NCBI GenBank assembly: GCA_902783115.1 | Contig: CACZPW010000005.1 | Coordinates: 1-32,825 of the forward strand | Origin: an uncultured Ruminococcus sp. | GTDB taxonomy: Bacteria; Bacillota; Clostridia; UBA1381 | Direction of reading: 5' to 3' | DNA: 32,825 nt | Shown here: positions 9,581-16,991 of the stretch, in pieces | How positions within the stretch are numbered: position 1 is the first letter of the stretch | How the letters are laid out: each line of letters opens with the position of its first letter | The notes under the pieces: model-generated | Database searches by the model: none | What the model was told of the DNA's origin: nothing | Seen by the model: only the letters and a program-made list of their open reading frames with translations | Translations under genes and position numbers: made by a program

Positions 9581-9595
9581 ATAATTCCGTTTTAT

Positions 9596-10609
9596 TTAAT
9601 ACTTTGCAATCTTAAACGTTATGATCCCGTCATGCTCGGGCATATAGGCGTCGAACTCAACGCCCGCATTTGTAAGTCTTGCCTCCAACGTACCCAGATC
9701 GCTTGCATTGATGTTAAAGCAATCACCTACCGAGCCGTTTATGCACTCTATCAAAATTCCCATAGCTCTGTCATACTGCTTTGAATTTATGGTAATTACG
9801 CCTATTTCGTATGAAATACTCCCACCGGTGCTTATGCTGTAGCCATCGCCTATCGCATAAATGTTTTCTGGGGCGTCTGTGTTAAGACTGTATCCGTCGT
9901 CATCACCCGGGGGTGCTTCGGTAGCCGCAGGCTCGCTTGTCTGAGCGGGTGCCTCCGTTACGGCAGGTGCCTCTGCGGGAGCCTGCACAGGCGGTTCGGC
10001 GGTCACCTTCGGGACAGCCGTCGCTTTTGCGGTATTCCTTACGGTATTCTGCGATACGGCAGGAGCGGTATCCTCTTTTTTGGGAGCTTCCTTTTGGGGA
10101 GCTTCTTTTTGGGGAGTCGTCTTGACCTTCGTATTTTCTTCCTTTACCCCGGGCGCCGGCGTTGCCTTATCGTCAGGCTTCTGCACAGCCGCCGCAGGAG
10201 TCGCCGATACCTCATTCTTCGGCAAAGGCGTTGCTGCCGTTTCTCTTATGACGCCGCTTGCGTCATTGCCCATTTTATCAATAAGTCTGTCCGAATTGGC
10301 ACCAACGACTGCCACAAGCAGTACGCAAGCGGCAATCGCTGAATACCTGTGCCAATTCTTTTTTAAATGACTGAATCTGTTTGCCGTCTCTGCTTCCTCA
10401 CTGTCGATCCTCATATTCAGATTCTCCAAGAAATCAGAGCCAACCTCAATTTTCGGAAGAGTTTTGGTCGTATTTATCACAGACTCCAAAAACAAAAGCT
10501 CACGCTTACAGCTTTCACATTCCTGTGCGTGGGAGCGCATTTGCTGCTTTTGCGCGTCCGTTAAATCATCATAATTATCCAGCATACTCAAAAACGCATC
10601 GCAATCCAC
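9596..10609 (-). CDS. Anti-sigma factor-like zinc-finger membrane protein
   Basis: A 337-aa protein with an N-terminal zf-HC2-type anti-sigma zinc finger (C3, H27, C31, C34 in a C-x(n)-H-x3-C-x2-C pattern). One transmembrane helix follows (about residues 90-106), then a long Pro/Ala/Thr/Glu-rich region (about 120-250) probably outside the membrane. A small C-terminal domain ends in GIITFKIAKY. The start is GTG 10609, because a perfect AAAGGAGG site lies just before it; the in-frame ATG at 10627 overlaps that site. Such proteins normally hold an ECF sigma factor encoded next door, but no sigma gene is adjacent. An ECF-like promoter lies right upstream. The partner and signal are unknown; the fold is well supported. 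Confidence 0.85.
   Translation of the reverse strand: MDCDAFLSMLDNYDDLTDAQKQQMRSHAQECESCKRELLFLESVINTTKTLPKIEVGSDFLENLNMRIDSEEAETANRFSHLKKNWHRYSAIAACVLLVAVVGANSDRLIDKMGNDASGVIRETAATPLPKNEVSATPAAAVQKPDDKATPAPGVKEENTKVKTTPQKEAPQKEAPKKEDTAPAVSQNTVRNTAKATAVPKVTAEPPVQAPAEAPAVTEAPAQTSEPAATEAPPGDDDGYSLNTDAPENIYAIGDGYSISTGGSISYEIGVITINSKQYDRAMGILIECINGSVGDCFNINASDLGTLEARLTNAGVEFDAYMPEHDGIITFKIAKY
10077..10121 (-). repeat. 15-bp tandem repeat coding the KEAPQ run
   Basis: About three copies of a 15-bp unit (plus-strand core gggagctt recurring at 10082 and 10097, with gggag again at 10112). It encodes the repeating lysine-glutamate-alanine-proline-glutamine stretch in the extracytoplasmic linker of the anti-sigma protein. 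The period is in frame, so copy-number changes would only alter linker length. Confidence 0.75.
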
Positions 10610-10661
10610 AAAAACTCCTCCTTTCATACAAATTTCAAATCAATTTCATTTCTGTTACTTT

Positions 10662-10690
10662 GTTAGACGCCAAATTATTCAAAAAGTTCC
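10662..10690 (-). promoter_or_regulatory. ECF-sigma-type promoter upstream of the anti-sigma gene
   Basis: Minus strand GGAACTT (10690-10684), 16-base spacer, TCTAAC (10667-10662) preceded by CG. This is the GGAACTT-N16-CGTCTA layout used by many group IV (ECF) sigma factors and often found at their self-regulated operons. No sigma-A-type boxes were seen in the gap. The site starts about 20 bases after the HAD phosphatase gene and ends about 53 bases before the GTG start. Confidence 0.7.
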
Positions 10691-10708
10691 ATTTTTAATA
10701 AATTTTTT

Positions 10709-11635
10709 TTACAAAATAATATCAAGCATCTGCATGAGATCGTCTATCCTGTAATCGCACAGCTCGCCTACGCCCGCCTGCCCGATATTTCCGCCCGATA
10801 TGCCTACGCAGGAAAAGCCCGCAAGCTTAATGGATATAACTCCTGCGGAGCTGTCCTCGATGCCTATGACCTTGTGCCGCCTTTCAAACGGGATACCCAG
10901 TCCCACTCTTGCCGTTTCTGCATAAAGCCACGGATGCGGCTTTGGCGAAAGCTCGCCCAAAGTCCCCGTCTGCCCTTTTCTGAGCGCCTGACCTGCAGTT
11001 ATTATAGAATCGTAAAAGTCAACGGGATCGCCCATATCGAGCTGATTGAATGCGGATATTATTTCGGGCATTGCCTTTTCGTAAAGTCCGCTTGTGACAA
11101 GACCGATCTTTATCCCCTCGCTTTTTACCGCTGTGAGAAATTCCTTTAAATGCGGCGCGGGCGTAAATGCGTCACTCTTGCCCCTGCCGTTGAGAATCTC
11201 GTTCATTTCATGGTTTACGATCTCAAAATAATACTTTCTTGCAAGCTCCAGGCTGCCTCCCTTTGCATATTTGTCGATCATATACTGTAAATGCTCCGAA
11301 ACGGAATGTCCCGAAATAAACGGCTCGTCCTCCGCTTCTCTTTTGAAGCCGTTATCACCCAAAAGCCTTGCGGTCGTTTTTTCTATCACCCACATCCAAA
11401 AGCTTTCGCTGTGTACGCTTGTACCGTCAAGATCCATTAAGATCGCATCCGCCTTCGGCTCAAAATGCGTTTTATGCATCGGATAGACGGCAGGATAGCC
11501 CATACTGCTTTTTACATAGCAAAGGGTTTTGTCCTCAAATTCTATTATGTCGGTTTTTCTGTCGTTGGGAGTAAGTATTCTCTTTACTCCGTCACGCCCG
11601 ACCTCAAAAAAATCACTTTTTTGTATCTCGTTCAT
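10709..11635 (-). CDS. HAD-family phosphatase, beta-phosphoglucomutase-like
   Basis: A 308-aa haloacid-dehalogenase hydrolase. Motif I is DLDGTS, with nucleophile D68 and acid/base D70. A helical cap follows (about 80-165), then motif II around VTSG, the motif III lysine near SPKPHPW, and motif IV GIEDSSAGV. The sequence resembles the PGMB/phosphatase subgroup, so sugar-phosphate dephosphorylation or phosphate transfer is likely, but the substrate is unknown. About 60 residues precede motif I and are not part of the HAD core. It lies 25 bases after the alpha/beta-hydrolase gene and probably shares its promoter. No terminator was recognised after it. Confidence 0.85.
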   Translation of the reverse strand: MNEIQKSDFFEVGRDGVKRILTPNDRKTDIIEFEDKTLCYVKSSMGYPAVYPMHKTHFEPKADAILMDLDGTSVHSESFWMWVIEKTTARLLGDNGFKREAEDEPFISGHSVSEHLQYMIDKYAKGGSLELARKYYFEIVNHEMNEILNGRGKSDAFTPAPHLKEFLTAVKSEGIKIGLVTSGLYEKAMPEIISAFNQLDMGDPVDFYDSIITAGQALRKGQTGTLGELSPKPHPWLYAETARVGLGIPFERRHKVIGIEDSSAGVISIKLAGFSCVGISGGNIGQAGVGELCDYRIDDLMQMLDIIL

Positions 11636-11660
11636 CTTTTCCGTCCTTACCTGTACTTTT

Positions 11661-12440
11661 TTACAGATTTTCTACCCATCTTATCGCCATGTTTATCCAC
11701 TGCTGTACCTCGGGCACTATACCCGCCTTGCTTGTTGCAACCCACTCGTTTGCAAGGGACAGACCGTGATCGCCTTTGGGGAATATGTGAAGCTCCGTCG
11801 GTATTTTTTCCTTTGCCAGGGCAGAAGCAAGCAAAAGGCTGTTTTCCACCGGCACACATTCATCGGAGAAGGTATGCCAGATAAATGCCGGAGGCGCGTC
11901 CTTGCCGACCTGCTTTTCAAGCGAGACCTTTTCCTCAATATCCTTATTACCCTTTGCCAAAACGTCTATCGAGCCTCTGTGAGCGTACCCGCCCGCCGTT
12001 ATTACGGGGTAGGACAAGATCATACCGTTCGGTTTGTTCTTTTTATCCTGTCTTATTATTTTCTCCTCGCTGTTCCATAAAACGCCCAAGGATGCGGCAA
12101 GATGACCGCCTGCGGAAAAGCCGCATACTATGACCTTATCCGTATCTATATTCCAATCCTTTGCATTATCTCTTATTATGCATACGGCTTCCGAAAGATT
12201 TTCAAGCGCCGCAGGATACGCCGTATTTATCGAATAATATACCACAGCCGCATGAAAGCCTGCGGCATTAAAGGCAAGAGCTATAGGCTCCGCCTCCCTT
12301 TCGGCACGGGAAACGTAGCCTCCGCCCGGACATACGACAATGACCGGTCTTTTTCTGTTATTTTCAAGCGGATCCTTTATTATGTAGGTTTCAAGATATA
12401 CATTTTCTCCGCCGCCAAGCTGTATTCTTTTATGAAGCAT
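11661..12440 (-). CDS. Alpha/beta-hydrolase, acetyl-xylan-esterase/lipase-like
   Basis: A 259-aa hydrolase without a signal peptide, so probably cytoplasmic. It has a PGGGY oxyanion-hole region (about 38-42) and a nucleophile elbow GFSAGG (S109). A likely acid lies in the FSDECVPV segment (D193) and the catalytic histidine in GDHGLSL (H225). This pattern matches the small esterases (BD-FAE/AxeA-like) often found with plant-polysaccharide genes; removal of acetyl groups from imported oligosaccharides or sugars is plausible. It begins a short two-gene unit with its own sigma-A promoter. Exact substrate unknown. Confidence 0.85.
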   Translation of the reverse strand: MLHKRIQLGGGENVYLETYIIKDPLENNRKRPVIVVCPGGGYVSRAEREAEPIALAFNAAGFHAAVVYYSINTAYPAALENLSEAVCIIRDNAKDWNIDTDKVIVCGFSAGGHLAASLGVLWNSEEKIIRQDKKNKPNGMILSYPVITAGGYAHRGSIDVLAKGNKDIEEKVSLEKQVGKDAPPAFIWHTFSDECVPVENSLLLASALAKEKIPTELHIFPKGDHGLSLANEWVATSKAGIVPEVQQWINMAIRWVENL

Positions 12441-12491
12441 TTTTTTATTTTCCTTTCCGCATCCAAGCTCCGAAAAAACGGATTTTCACAA

Positions 12492-12521
12492 ATTATACTA
12501 CCGTTTTTACAAAAAAGTCAA
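12492..12521 (-). promoter_or_regulatory. Sigma-A promoter of the esterase/HAD unit
   Basis: Minus strand TTGACT (12521-12516), 18-base spacer, perfect TATAAT (12497-12492), about 50 bases before the hydrolase ATG. It shows that the hydrolase and phosphatase can be made independently of the upstream GH4 gene. A GCATAA-ATAA-TTATGC hairpin just after the GH4 stop has no U-tract, so readthrough from upstream is also possible. Confidence 0.78.
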
Positions 12522-12543
12522 TACCCCGCATAATTATTTATGC

Positions 12544-13932
12544 TCAGATCTTATACATTTTCAGATAATTTTTGGTATTGTTTATCATTTCGTCAAACAG
12601 TTTTTTTGACTCATCCGGGGTAAGTCTTACAAGCGGATCCGATACAAACGCCTGATACGCCAGATCCGGATCTCTTAAAAGACCTGCCTCAACAACCATT
12701 TCCTGGCGCGCGGAAACTCCGGCTACCAACGAGCGCACATTCATCGGAAGTGCACCTGCGCAAACAGGTCTTACGCTGCCGGAGCAAAACGACGCATTTG
12801 TTTCAACCACCGCATCATACGGCAGATCCGATATCTGACCTTTGTTTGGCATATTCACATTTGTAACAAAATCTTCAAGTCCGAGTATTGCCCGAAGCTG
12901 CTTTACTCCGTCCTCCTCCGTAGGCTCGATAACGAACTTCTCCTCGCCCGCACAAAGACGCTTCGCTTTTTCGTCCCTTTGCGCATAGGTCTCACGCCTG
13001 TAGCTTACGGGAGTGAGTGCAAAGCACCAGTCTTCGACCTGTTCCCTGCTCTTTAAGTACCAGTCGCCCGGGCAAAATTCCGCCAGATGCCTGTCGCCCG
13101 CCGCCGCAATAACGCCGTATCTTAAGAACAGGTCAAATTTTACCTTTTCAAGAAAACTCATGTATTTGTTCCAATTTGCGGTCTTTGGACGTATAACGCC
13201 CGTTTCCTTATATTTTAAGGCAAATTCCCTGTATACGGGGAATAGATCTATGTTTTTATACCGCGCGTCGGTTATCCATGTAAAATGGTTTACGCCAAGA
13301 ACGTTTATTTTTATTTCCTCACGCTTGACGCCCTTTATACCCAGAATGTCCTCCATTGCCTCTATAAGCACCTTCTGCGTTCCGAACACCTCATGACAGC
13401 AGCCGAATGCCTTGATTTGCGGGAATACCCTGTACATTGTCCTTATGCATACGGTCATGGGGTTTGTGTAGGATATTACCCATGCGTTGGGACATATATC
13501 CCTTATTTTGAGGGCAATTTCCTCATACATCGGTATGGTTCTTAGCGCCCTTATTATTCCGCCCGGACCCGTTGTATCGCCCACCGACTGGTATATTCCG
13601 TATTTCTCCGGCGTGTGAACATCGCTTTCCATTTCGTCCATTGTCCCGGGCAGAATGGAAATTATCACAAAATCCGCACCGCAAAGCGCCTCGTCGATAG
13701 TTTCAACAGCATGATAATTCCATACGGTTTTTGCGCCTTCGGCTGTGTTTGCAAGATTTCCTATACACTCGTTTCTTTTTGCCGCGGCGTAGTCCGTATC
13801 GTAAAGATACACATCGCCGCTTATATCGTCCTTTAATATCAGATCGCTCATAAAGCCCCACGCCCACTGTCTTGAGCCGCCACCTATGTACGCGATTTTG
13901 ATGTTTTCGACCTTACCGTCACAATATTTCAT
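12544..13932 (-). CDS. lplD: GH4 glycosidase, LplD-like (putative alpha-galacturonidase)
   Basis: NAD- and divalent-metal-dependent glycoside hydrolase of family 4, 462 aa, cytoplasmic. It begins with the NAD-binding AYIGGGSRQW, followed by SILPGTMDEME, the GIYQSVGDTTGPGG segment, metal-site residues in GCCHEVFG (C179, H180) and GVNHFTWI (H216). It matches my memory of Bacillus LplD closely along its whole length; LplD-type enzymes include alpha-galacturonidases. That points to release of galacturonate from small pectin fragments, but no uronate isomerase or KDG pathway gene is present here, so the natural substrate may differ. GGGAGGAC precedes the ATG. It can be read from the long operon and also has its own promoter. 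Confidence 0.88.
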   Translation of the reverse strand: MKYCDGKVENIKIAYIGGGSRQWAWGFMSDLILKDDISGDVYLYDTDYAAAKRNECIGNLANTAEGAKTVWNYHAVETIDEALCGADFVIISILPGTMDEMESDVHTPEKYGIYQSVGDTTGPGGIIRALRTIPMYEEIALKIRDICPNAWVISYTNPMTVCIRTMYRVFPQIKAFGCCHEVFGTQKVLIEAMEDILGIKGVKREEIKINVLGVNHFTWITDARYKNIDLFPVYREFALKYKETGVIRPKTANWNKYMSFLEKVKFDLFLRYGVIAAAGDRHLAEFCPGDWYLKSREQVEDWCFALTPVSYRRETYAQRDEKAKRLCAGEEKFVIEPTEEDGVKQLRAILGLEDFVTNVNMPNKGQISDLPYDAVVETNASFCSGSVRPVCAGALPMNVRSLVAGVSARQEMVVEAGLLRDPDLAYQAFVSDPLVRLTPDESKKLFDEMINNTKNYLKMYKI

Positions 13933-13963
13933 GATTTATGTCCTCCCTGCATTTATATATTGT

Positions 13964-13992
13964 ATATTAGTACCTATGTCAAGTATTGTCAA
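13964..13992 (-). promoter_or_regulatory. Internal sigma-A promoter before the GH4 gene
   Basis: Minus strand TTGACA (13992-13987), 17 bases, TAATAT (13969-13964). A second TTGACA (13982-13977) ten bases on has TATATA (13959-13954) at 17 bases, giving two overlapping promoter options. The first -35 box includes the stop codon of the upstream EamA transporter gene. This would allow the glycosidase to be expressed apart from the long operon. Confidence 0.72.
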
Positions 13993-14873
13993 GCCTTTGT
14001 TTTCATATCAAGCACCGCAATCAGAATACTTGCCGCAATAACAAGCAGCGATCCCGCAAAATTCAGCGCGGTCATTGCGATATTGAATATGATCAGATCT
14101 ACCAAAATACTTGTTACGGGCTCAAGCGTGCCGAGTATTGCCGCCCCTGAGCCGCCTATTAAAAACGTTCCCTCCTGGAACAGCACAAGAGCGGCTATAT
14201 TGGTCATAACCGCAAACAGCAGCACCAAAAGCCAGCCCGCAGCGCTCACAGGATATGTGATATTGCCCGCAATGAGGCAGGCAAGAAGCATTATTACCGA
14301 AGAAAATACGGCAATATAAAAGCTGAACGTAAATCCGCCCATGTCCCTGTATTTAAAGCCCGAAAGCGATATTATATACACCGCATAGGCAAACCCGGAC
14401 AAAAGGGCAAGCATACCGCCCATCACATTTATATCGTTGCCCGGGCTGTAAAAAAGAGCGACGCCCGCAATACAAAGCAGCACGCTCAGCATACGCCCCG
14501 CCGTTATCCTGCTCTTAAAAAGCATAAACTCGCCCAGAACAACGGCTGCCGGGTATATAAAATGGAACACCTCTGCGGTTCCCGCCGATATGTAATTATA
14601 GGACGAGAACAGCAAAAGCGGCGTTACGCAGCAGCCCATAAGCGCAATAAATGCTGTATAAGGCGCGGCTCTCGCCTCTATCCTGACAGATTTATTTTTA
14701 TACAGTGCAAGACAAAAAAGGAGCGGGACTGATATTAAATTTCTCAAAAATACAAGGCTTTTGGGATCAACGCCCATTGCATATATTCCCCTTGCCATAA
14801 GCGGACTCATTCCATAAATAACCGCACTCAATATGACAAAAAGATAGCCCTTGAATAATTTCTTCCGTTCCAT
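13989..14873 (-). CDS. EamA/DMT-family transporter
   Basis: A 294-aa integral membrane protein with about ten hydrophobic helices in two halves, the layout of two EamA domains (about residues 10-135 and 150-285). Members of the drug/metabolite transporter superfamily move amino acids, nucleotide precursors, sugars or other small metabolites; substrate cannot be read from sequence. It lies 19 bases after the SIS gene and is the second transporter in the operon, so import or export of a pathway intermediate is possible. A weak AAGG site precedes the ATG. Confidence 0.85.
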   Translation of the reverse strand: MERKKLFKGYLFVILSAVIYGMSPLMARGIYAMGVDPKSLVFLRNLISVPLLFCLALYKNKSVRIEARAAPYTAFIALMGCCVTPLLLFSSYNYISAGTAEVFHFIYPAAVVLGEFMLFKSRITAGRMLSVLLCIAGVALFYSPGNDINVMGGMLALLSGFAYAVYIISLSGFKYRDMGGFTFSFYIAVFSSVIMLLACLIAGNITYPVSAAGWLLVLLFAVMTNIAALVLFQEGTFLIGGSGAAILGTLEPVTSILVDLIIFNIAMTALNFAGSLLVIAASILIAVLDMKTKA

Positions 14874-14892
14874 AGCCCGCCTTACCTTCAGC

Positions 14893-15495
14893 TTACCGAT
14901 TATTATTCAGTCTTTGTCCGACAGCGCCGCCCGGATGGATAAGCGCAAACTGCTCCGAGGCATAGCCCGTTTCCTCAATGAGTGCTGTCTGCAAAGCGTG
15001 GAATATCATTATAAGCGCCGTTGTACTCGTCGTACCCTGGCAGTTATACTTATCCGTTTCCCTGTTTACATACTGCTTCAGGACAACGTCCGCACCCTTT
15101 GCAAGCGGTGAGGATAAATTCTCCGTTACGGTTATCACCTTGACGCCCTTTGCCTTGCAGATATCCAATATCGGCATAAGCTCCGCAGTTTTTCCGCCCC
15201 GTGATGCAAAAAGCATAACGTCGCCGGATTTTAAATACCCCGTTCCGCCGTGCACCGCCTCGGCAGGCGATATAAACCTTGCGGGGCGTTCTATACAGCA
15301 CATCAGATGCGCAAAATGCCGGCAAGCTATCCCCGAATGTCCGCAACCCGCCGCGCCTATTCTTTCCGCATTCTTTAATAGCTCTACAGCGTCAGAAAAT
15401 GCCTGCGCATCGAAATATTTTTTCATATCCCGTATACATTCCGCTTCGATATCATACGCCGCAAGCGCCATATCCATTGCTTCCTTGCTTATCAT
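14893..15495 (-). CDS. SIS-domain sugar-phosphate isomerase-like protein
   Basis: A 200-aa single SIS domain protein. GAAGCGHSG is the phosphosugar-binding first loop, FASRGGKTAEL the second, and the C-terminal HPGGAVG motif is typical of the KpsF/GutQ arabinose-5-phosphate isomerase group. The CBS pair of KpsF/KdsD is absent, as in HxlB- or GmhA-size proteins. An aldose/ketose phosphate isomerase or epimerase-like role is likely; the substrate is unknown. GGGGGA lies before the ATG. It is 12 bases downstream of the FGGY kinase, which suggests it acts on that kinase's product or a derivative. Confidence 0.85.
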   Translation of the reverse strand: MISKEAMDMALAAYDIEAECIRDMKKYFDAQAFSDAVELLKNAERIGAAGCGHSGIACRHFAHLMCCIERPARFISPAEAVHGGTGYLKSGDVMLFASRGGKTAELMPILDICKAKGVKVITVTENLSSPLAKGADVVLKQYVNRETDKYNCQGTTSTTALIMIFHALQTALIEETGYASEQFALIHPGGAVGQRLNNNR

Positions 15496-15507
15496 ATTTA
15501 TATCCCC

Positions 15508-16908
15508 CTAAAAAAGCTTTTCGTCAAGTCCGCAGTATCTTTTGTAGCAATCCGAATAATCCTTGCCCGACGGCGTGTAGACCTTATTTCTCTCTGCCGC
15601 CATATCGCACGCCTTTTCGACGCTTTCAAAAACTCCCGCCGCAACGCCCGCAAGTATTGCGGAGCCAAGACACGCGGTTTCGTCGTTTTTGAGCGTTACA
15701 AGGGTCTTACCCGTCATATCCGCTTTTATTTGACACCAAAGCGGACTCTGCGCTCCGCCGCCCATCGTCCGTATCTCGTCACAATCTATACCGCCGTAAT
15801 CAAGACCCGCCTTTAACATACACGCAACGGACTCCAGAATACTTCTTACAAAATGCCCCCTTGTATGCTCCATGGTAAGTCCGTAAAATACGCCCCTTGC
15901 GTCGGGGTTGTATTTGGGCATGGTGGCTCCGCAAAGATACGGCAGGAACGTAAGCCCCGCAGAGCCTGCCGGAACCTTATCCGCAAGAGAGTCAAGCGCC
16001 TTGAAGTCATAGTCCTCACAGAAATTGTTTTTAAACCATTTAAGGGCGATGCCCGCCGTCGGCGTCCACAGAAGCAGGCAGTATTTTCCGTCATAATTTA
16101 TATGGCAGGGTATCTTGCTTGCGACATCGTAGCCGGGCACGGTATCGGAGGGTACAAATACCACCATGGTCGTTCCCGTCATTTCGCTTATTATTCCCTT
16201 TTTCACCACGCCTGCGCCTATCGCTCCCGCGATCTGGTCTATCGCTCCCGTTACGATCTTTATGCCTTTATATTCGCCGATTGCCGTTCCGCACGGTATT
16301 ATTTCGGGCAATACGCCTTTTTGTACGCCGATAAAATCAAGCATATCCTCCCACCATGTACGGTTATGTATATCAAAATATATGGTCGATGACTGCAGGG
16401 TAGGCTCTGTCACAAATCTGCCCGTAAGCCTATACAAAAGCCAGTCCTCCAGGAGAAATACCTTGCTTATTTTTGAAAATACGGAGGGCTCGTTTTCCCT
16501 TATCCATAAGAGCTTGCTTGCAGGCCAGGTCGCAGTTATCTCGGGCTGTCCCGTTACATCATAGACCTTTTTTTCGCCGAAATGCTCTTTTATCTTATCC
16601 GCCTGGTCTGCCGCGCGGTTATCAAGCCATACAATGGCTTTTCTTAACGGGTTTCCGTCCTTGTCCGTTACTATCATCGTTTCGCACTGAGTGTCTATGG
16701 AAAGTGCGTATATATTAAAATCTGAGGACAGCTCATCTATCGCCTCAGACGCCAATTCCCAGTATTTATCCGCATCAAACTCAACGGTATCGCCCGATAC
16801 CGAAAGAGTGTAATCCTTTGTTACGGTTTTTTTGCAGACGGCATTTTCATCAAAAACAGCCGCCTTTAATGATGTTGTGCCAACATCTATTCCAAGTAAA
16901 TATTTCAT
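15508..16908 (-). CDS. FGGY-family carbohydrate kinase
   Basis: A 466-aa sugar kinase of the xylulokinase/gluconokinase/ribulokinase group. It has the ATPase fold opening LLGIDVGTTSLKAAVFD, the WLDNRA substrate segment, a GAIDQIAGAIGAGVV region and the C-terminal MGGGAQSPLWCQI ATP-binding motif. These features most resemble XylB-like kinases, and a ketose (pentulose or similar) is the likely substrate, but FGGY specificity cannot be assigned by eye. An upstream in-frame ATG at 16923 would add five residues; the GCGGAG site just before 16908 favours the later start. It probably phosphorylates the ketose formed by the FucI/AraA-like isomerase of the same operon. Confidence 0.9.
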   Translation of the reverse strand: MKYLLGIDVGTTSLKAAVFDENAVCKKTVTKDYTLSVSGDTVEFDADKYWELASEAIDELSSDFNIYALSIDTQCETMIVTDKDGNPLRKAIVWLDNRAADQADKIKEHFGEKKVYDVTGQPEITATWPASKLLWIRENEPSVFSKISKVFLLEDWLLYRLTGRFVTEPTLQSSTIYFDIHNRTWWEDMLDFIGVQKGVLPEIIPCGTAIGEYKGIKIVTGAIDQIAGAIGAGVVKKGIISEMTGTTMVVFVPSDTVPGYDVASKIPCHINYDGKYCLLLWTPTAGIALKWFKNNFCEDYDFKALDSLADKVPAGSAGLTFLPYLCGATMPKYNPDARGVFYGLTMEHTRGHFVRSILESVACMLKAGLDYGGIDCDEIRTMGGGAQSPLWCQIKADMTGKTLVTLKNDETACLGSAILAGVAAGVFESVEKACDMAAERNKVYTPSGKDYSDCYKRYCGLDEKLF

Positions 16909-16932
16909 ATTTTTTCTCCGCATAAAATTGTA

Positions 16933-16976
16933 GAACAGGCACGGGGGATAATATTCTCCCCCTGTAATTCCTGTCC
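16933..16976 (-). other. Intercistronic stem-loop between yjbQ and kinase genes
   Basis: The minus strand forms a two-part hairpin: an outer 7-bp stem (GGACAGG with CCTGTTC, one G-U pair), an asymmetric internal loop (seven versus three bases), an inner 6-bp stem GGGGGA/TCCCCC and an eight-base loop. No T-run follows. The position in an 83-base gap inside the operon suggests RNA processing, stability control or partial attenuation. Confidence 0.6.
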
Positions 16977-16991
16977 CAAAACCGTTGATTT

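Noticed and set aside
10084-10116. CRISPR-like or regulatory repeat in the anti-sigma gene
   Set aside because: The three 15-bp units are contiguous, in frame and code for a low-complexity linker; there are no spacers.
12523-12543. Terminator after the GH4 gene
   Set aside because: The GCATAA/TTATGC hairpin is short and AT-rich and is followed by GGGG instead of a T-run.
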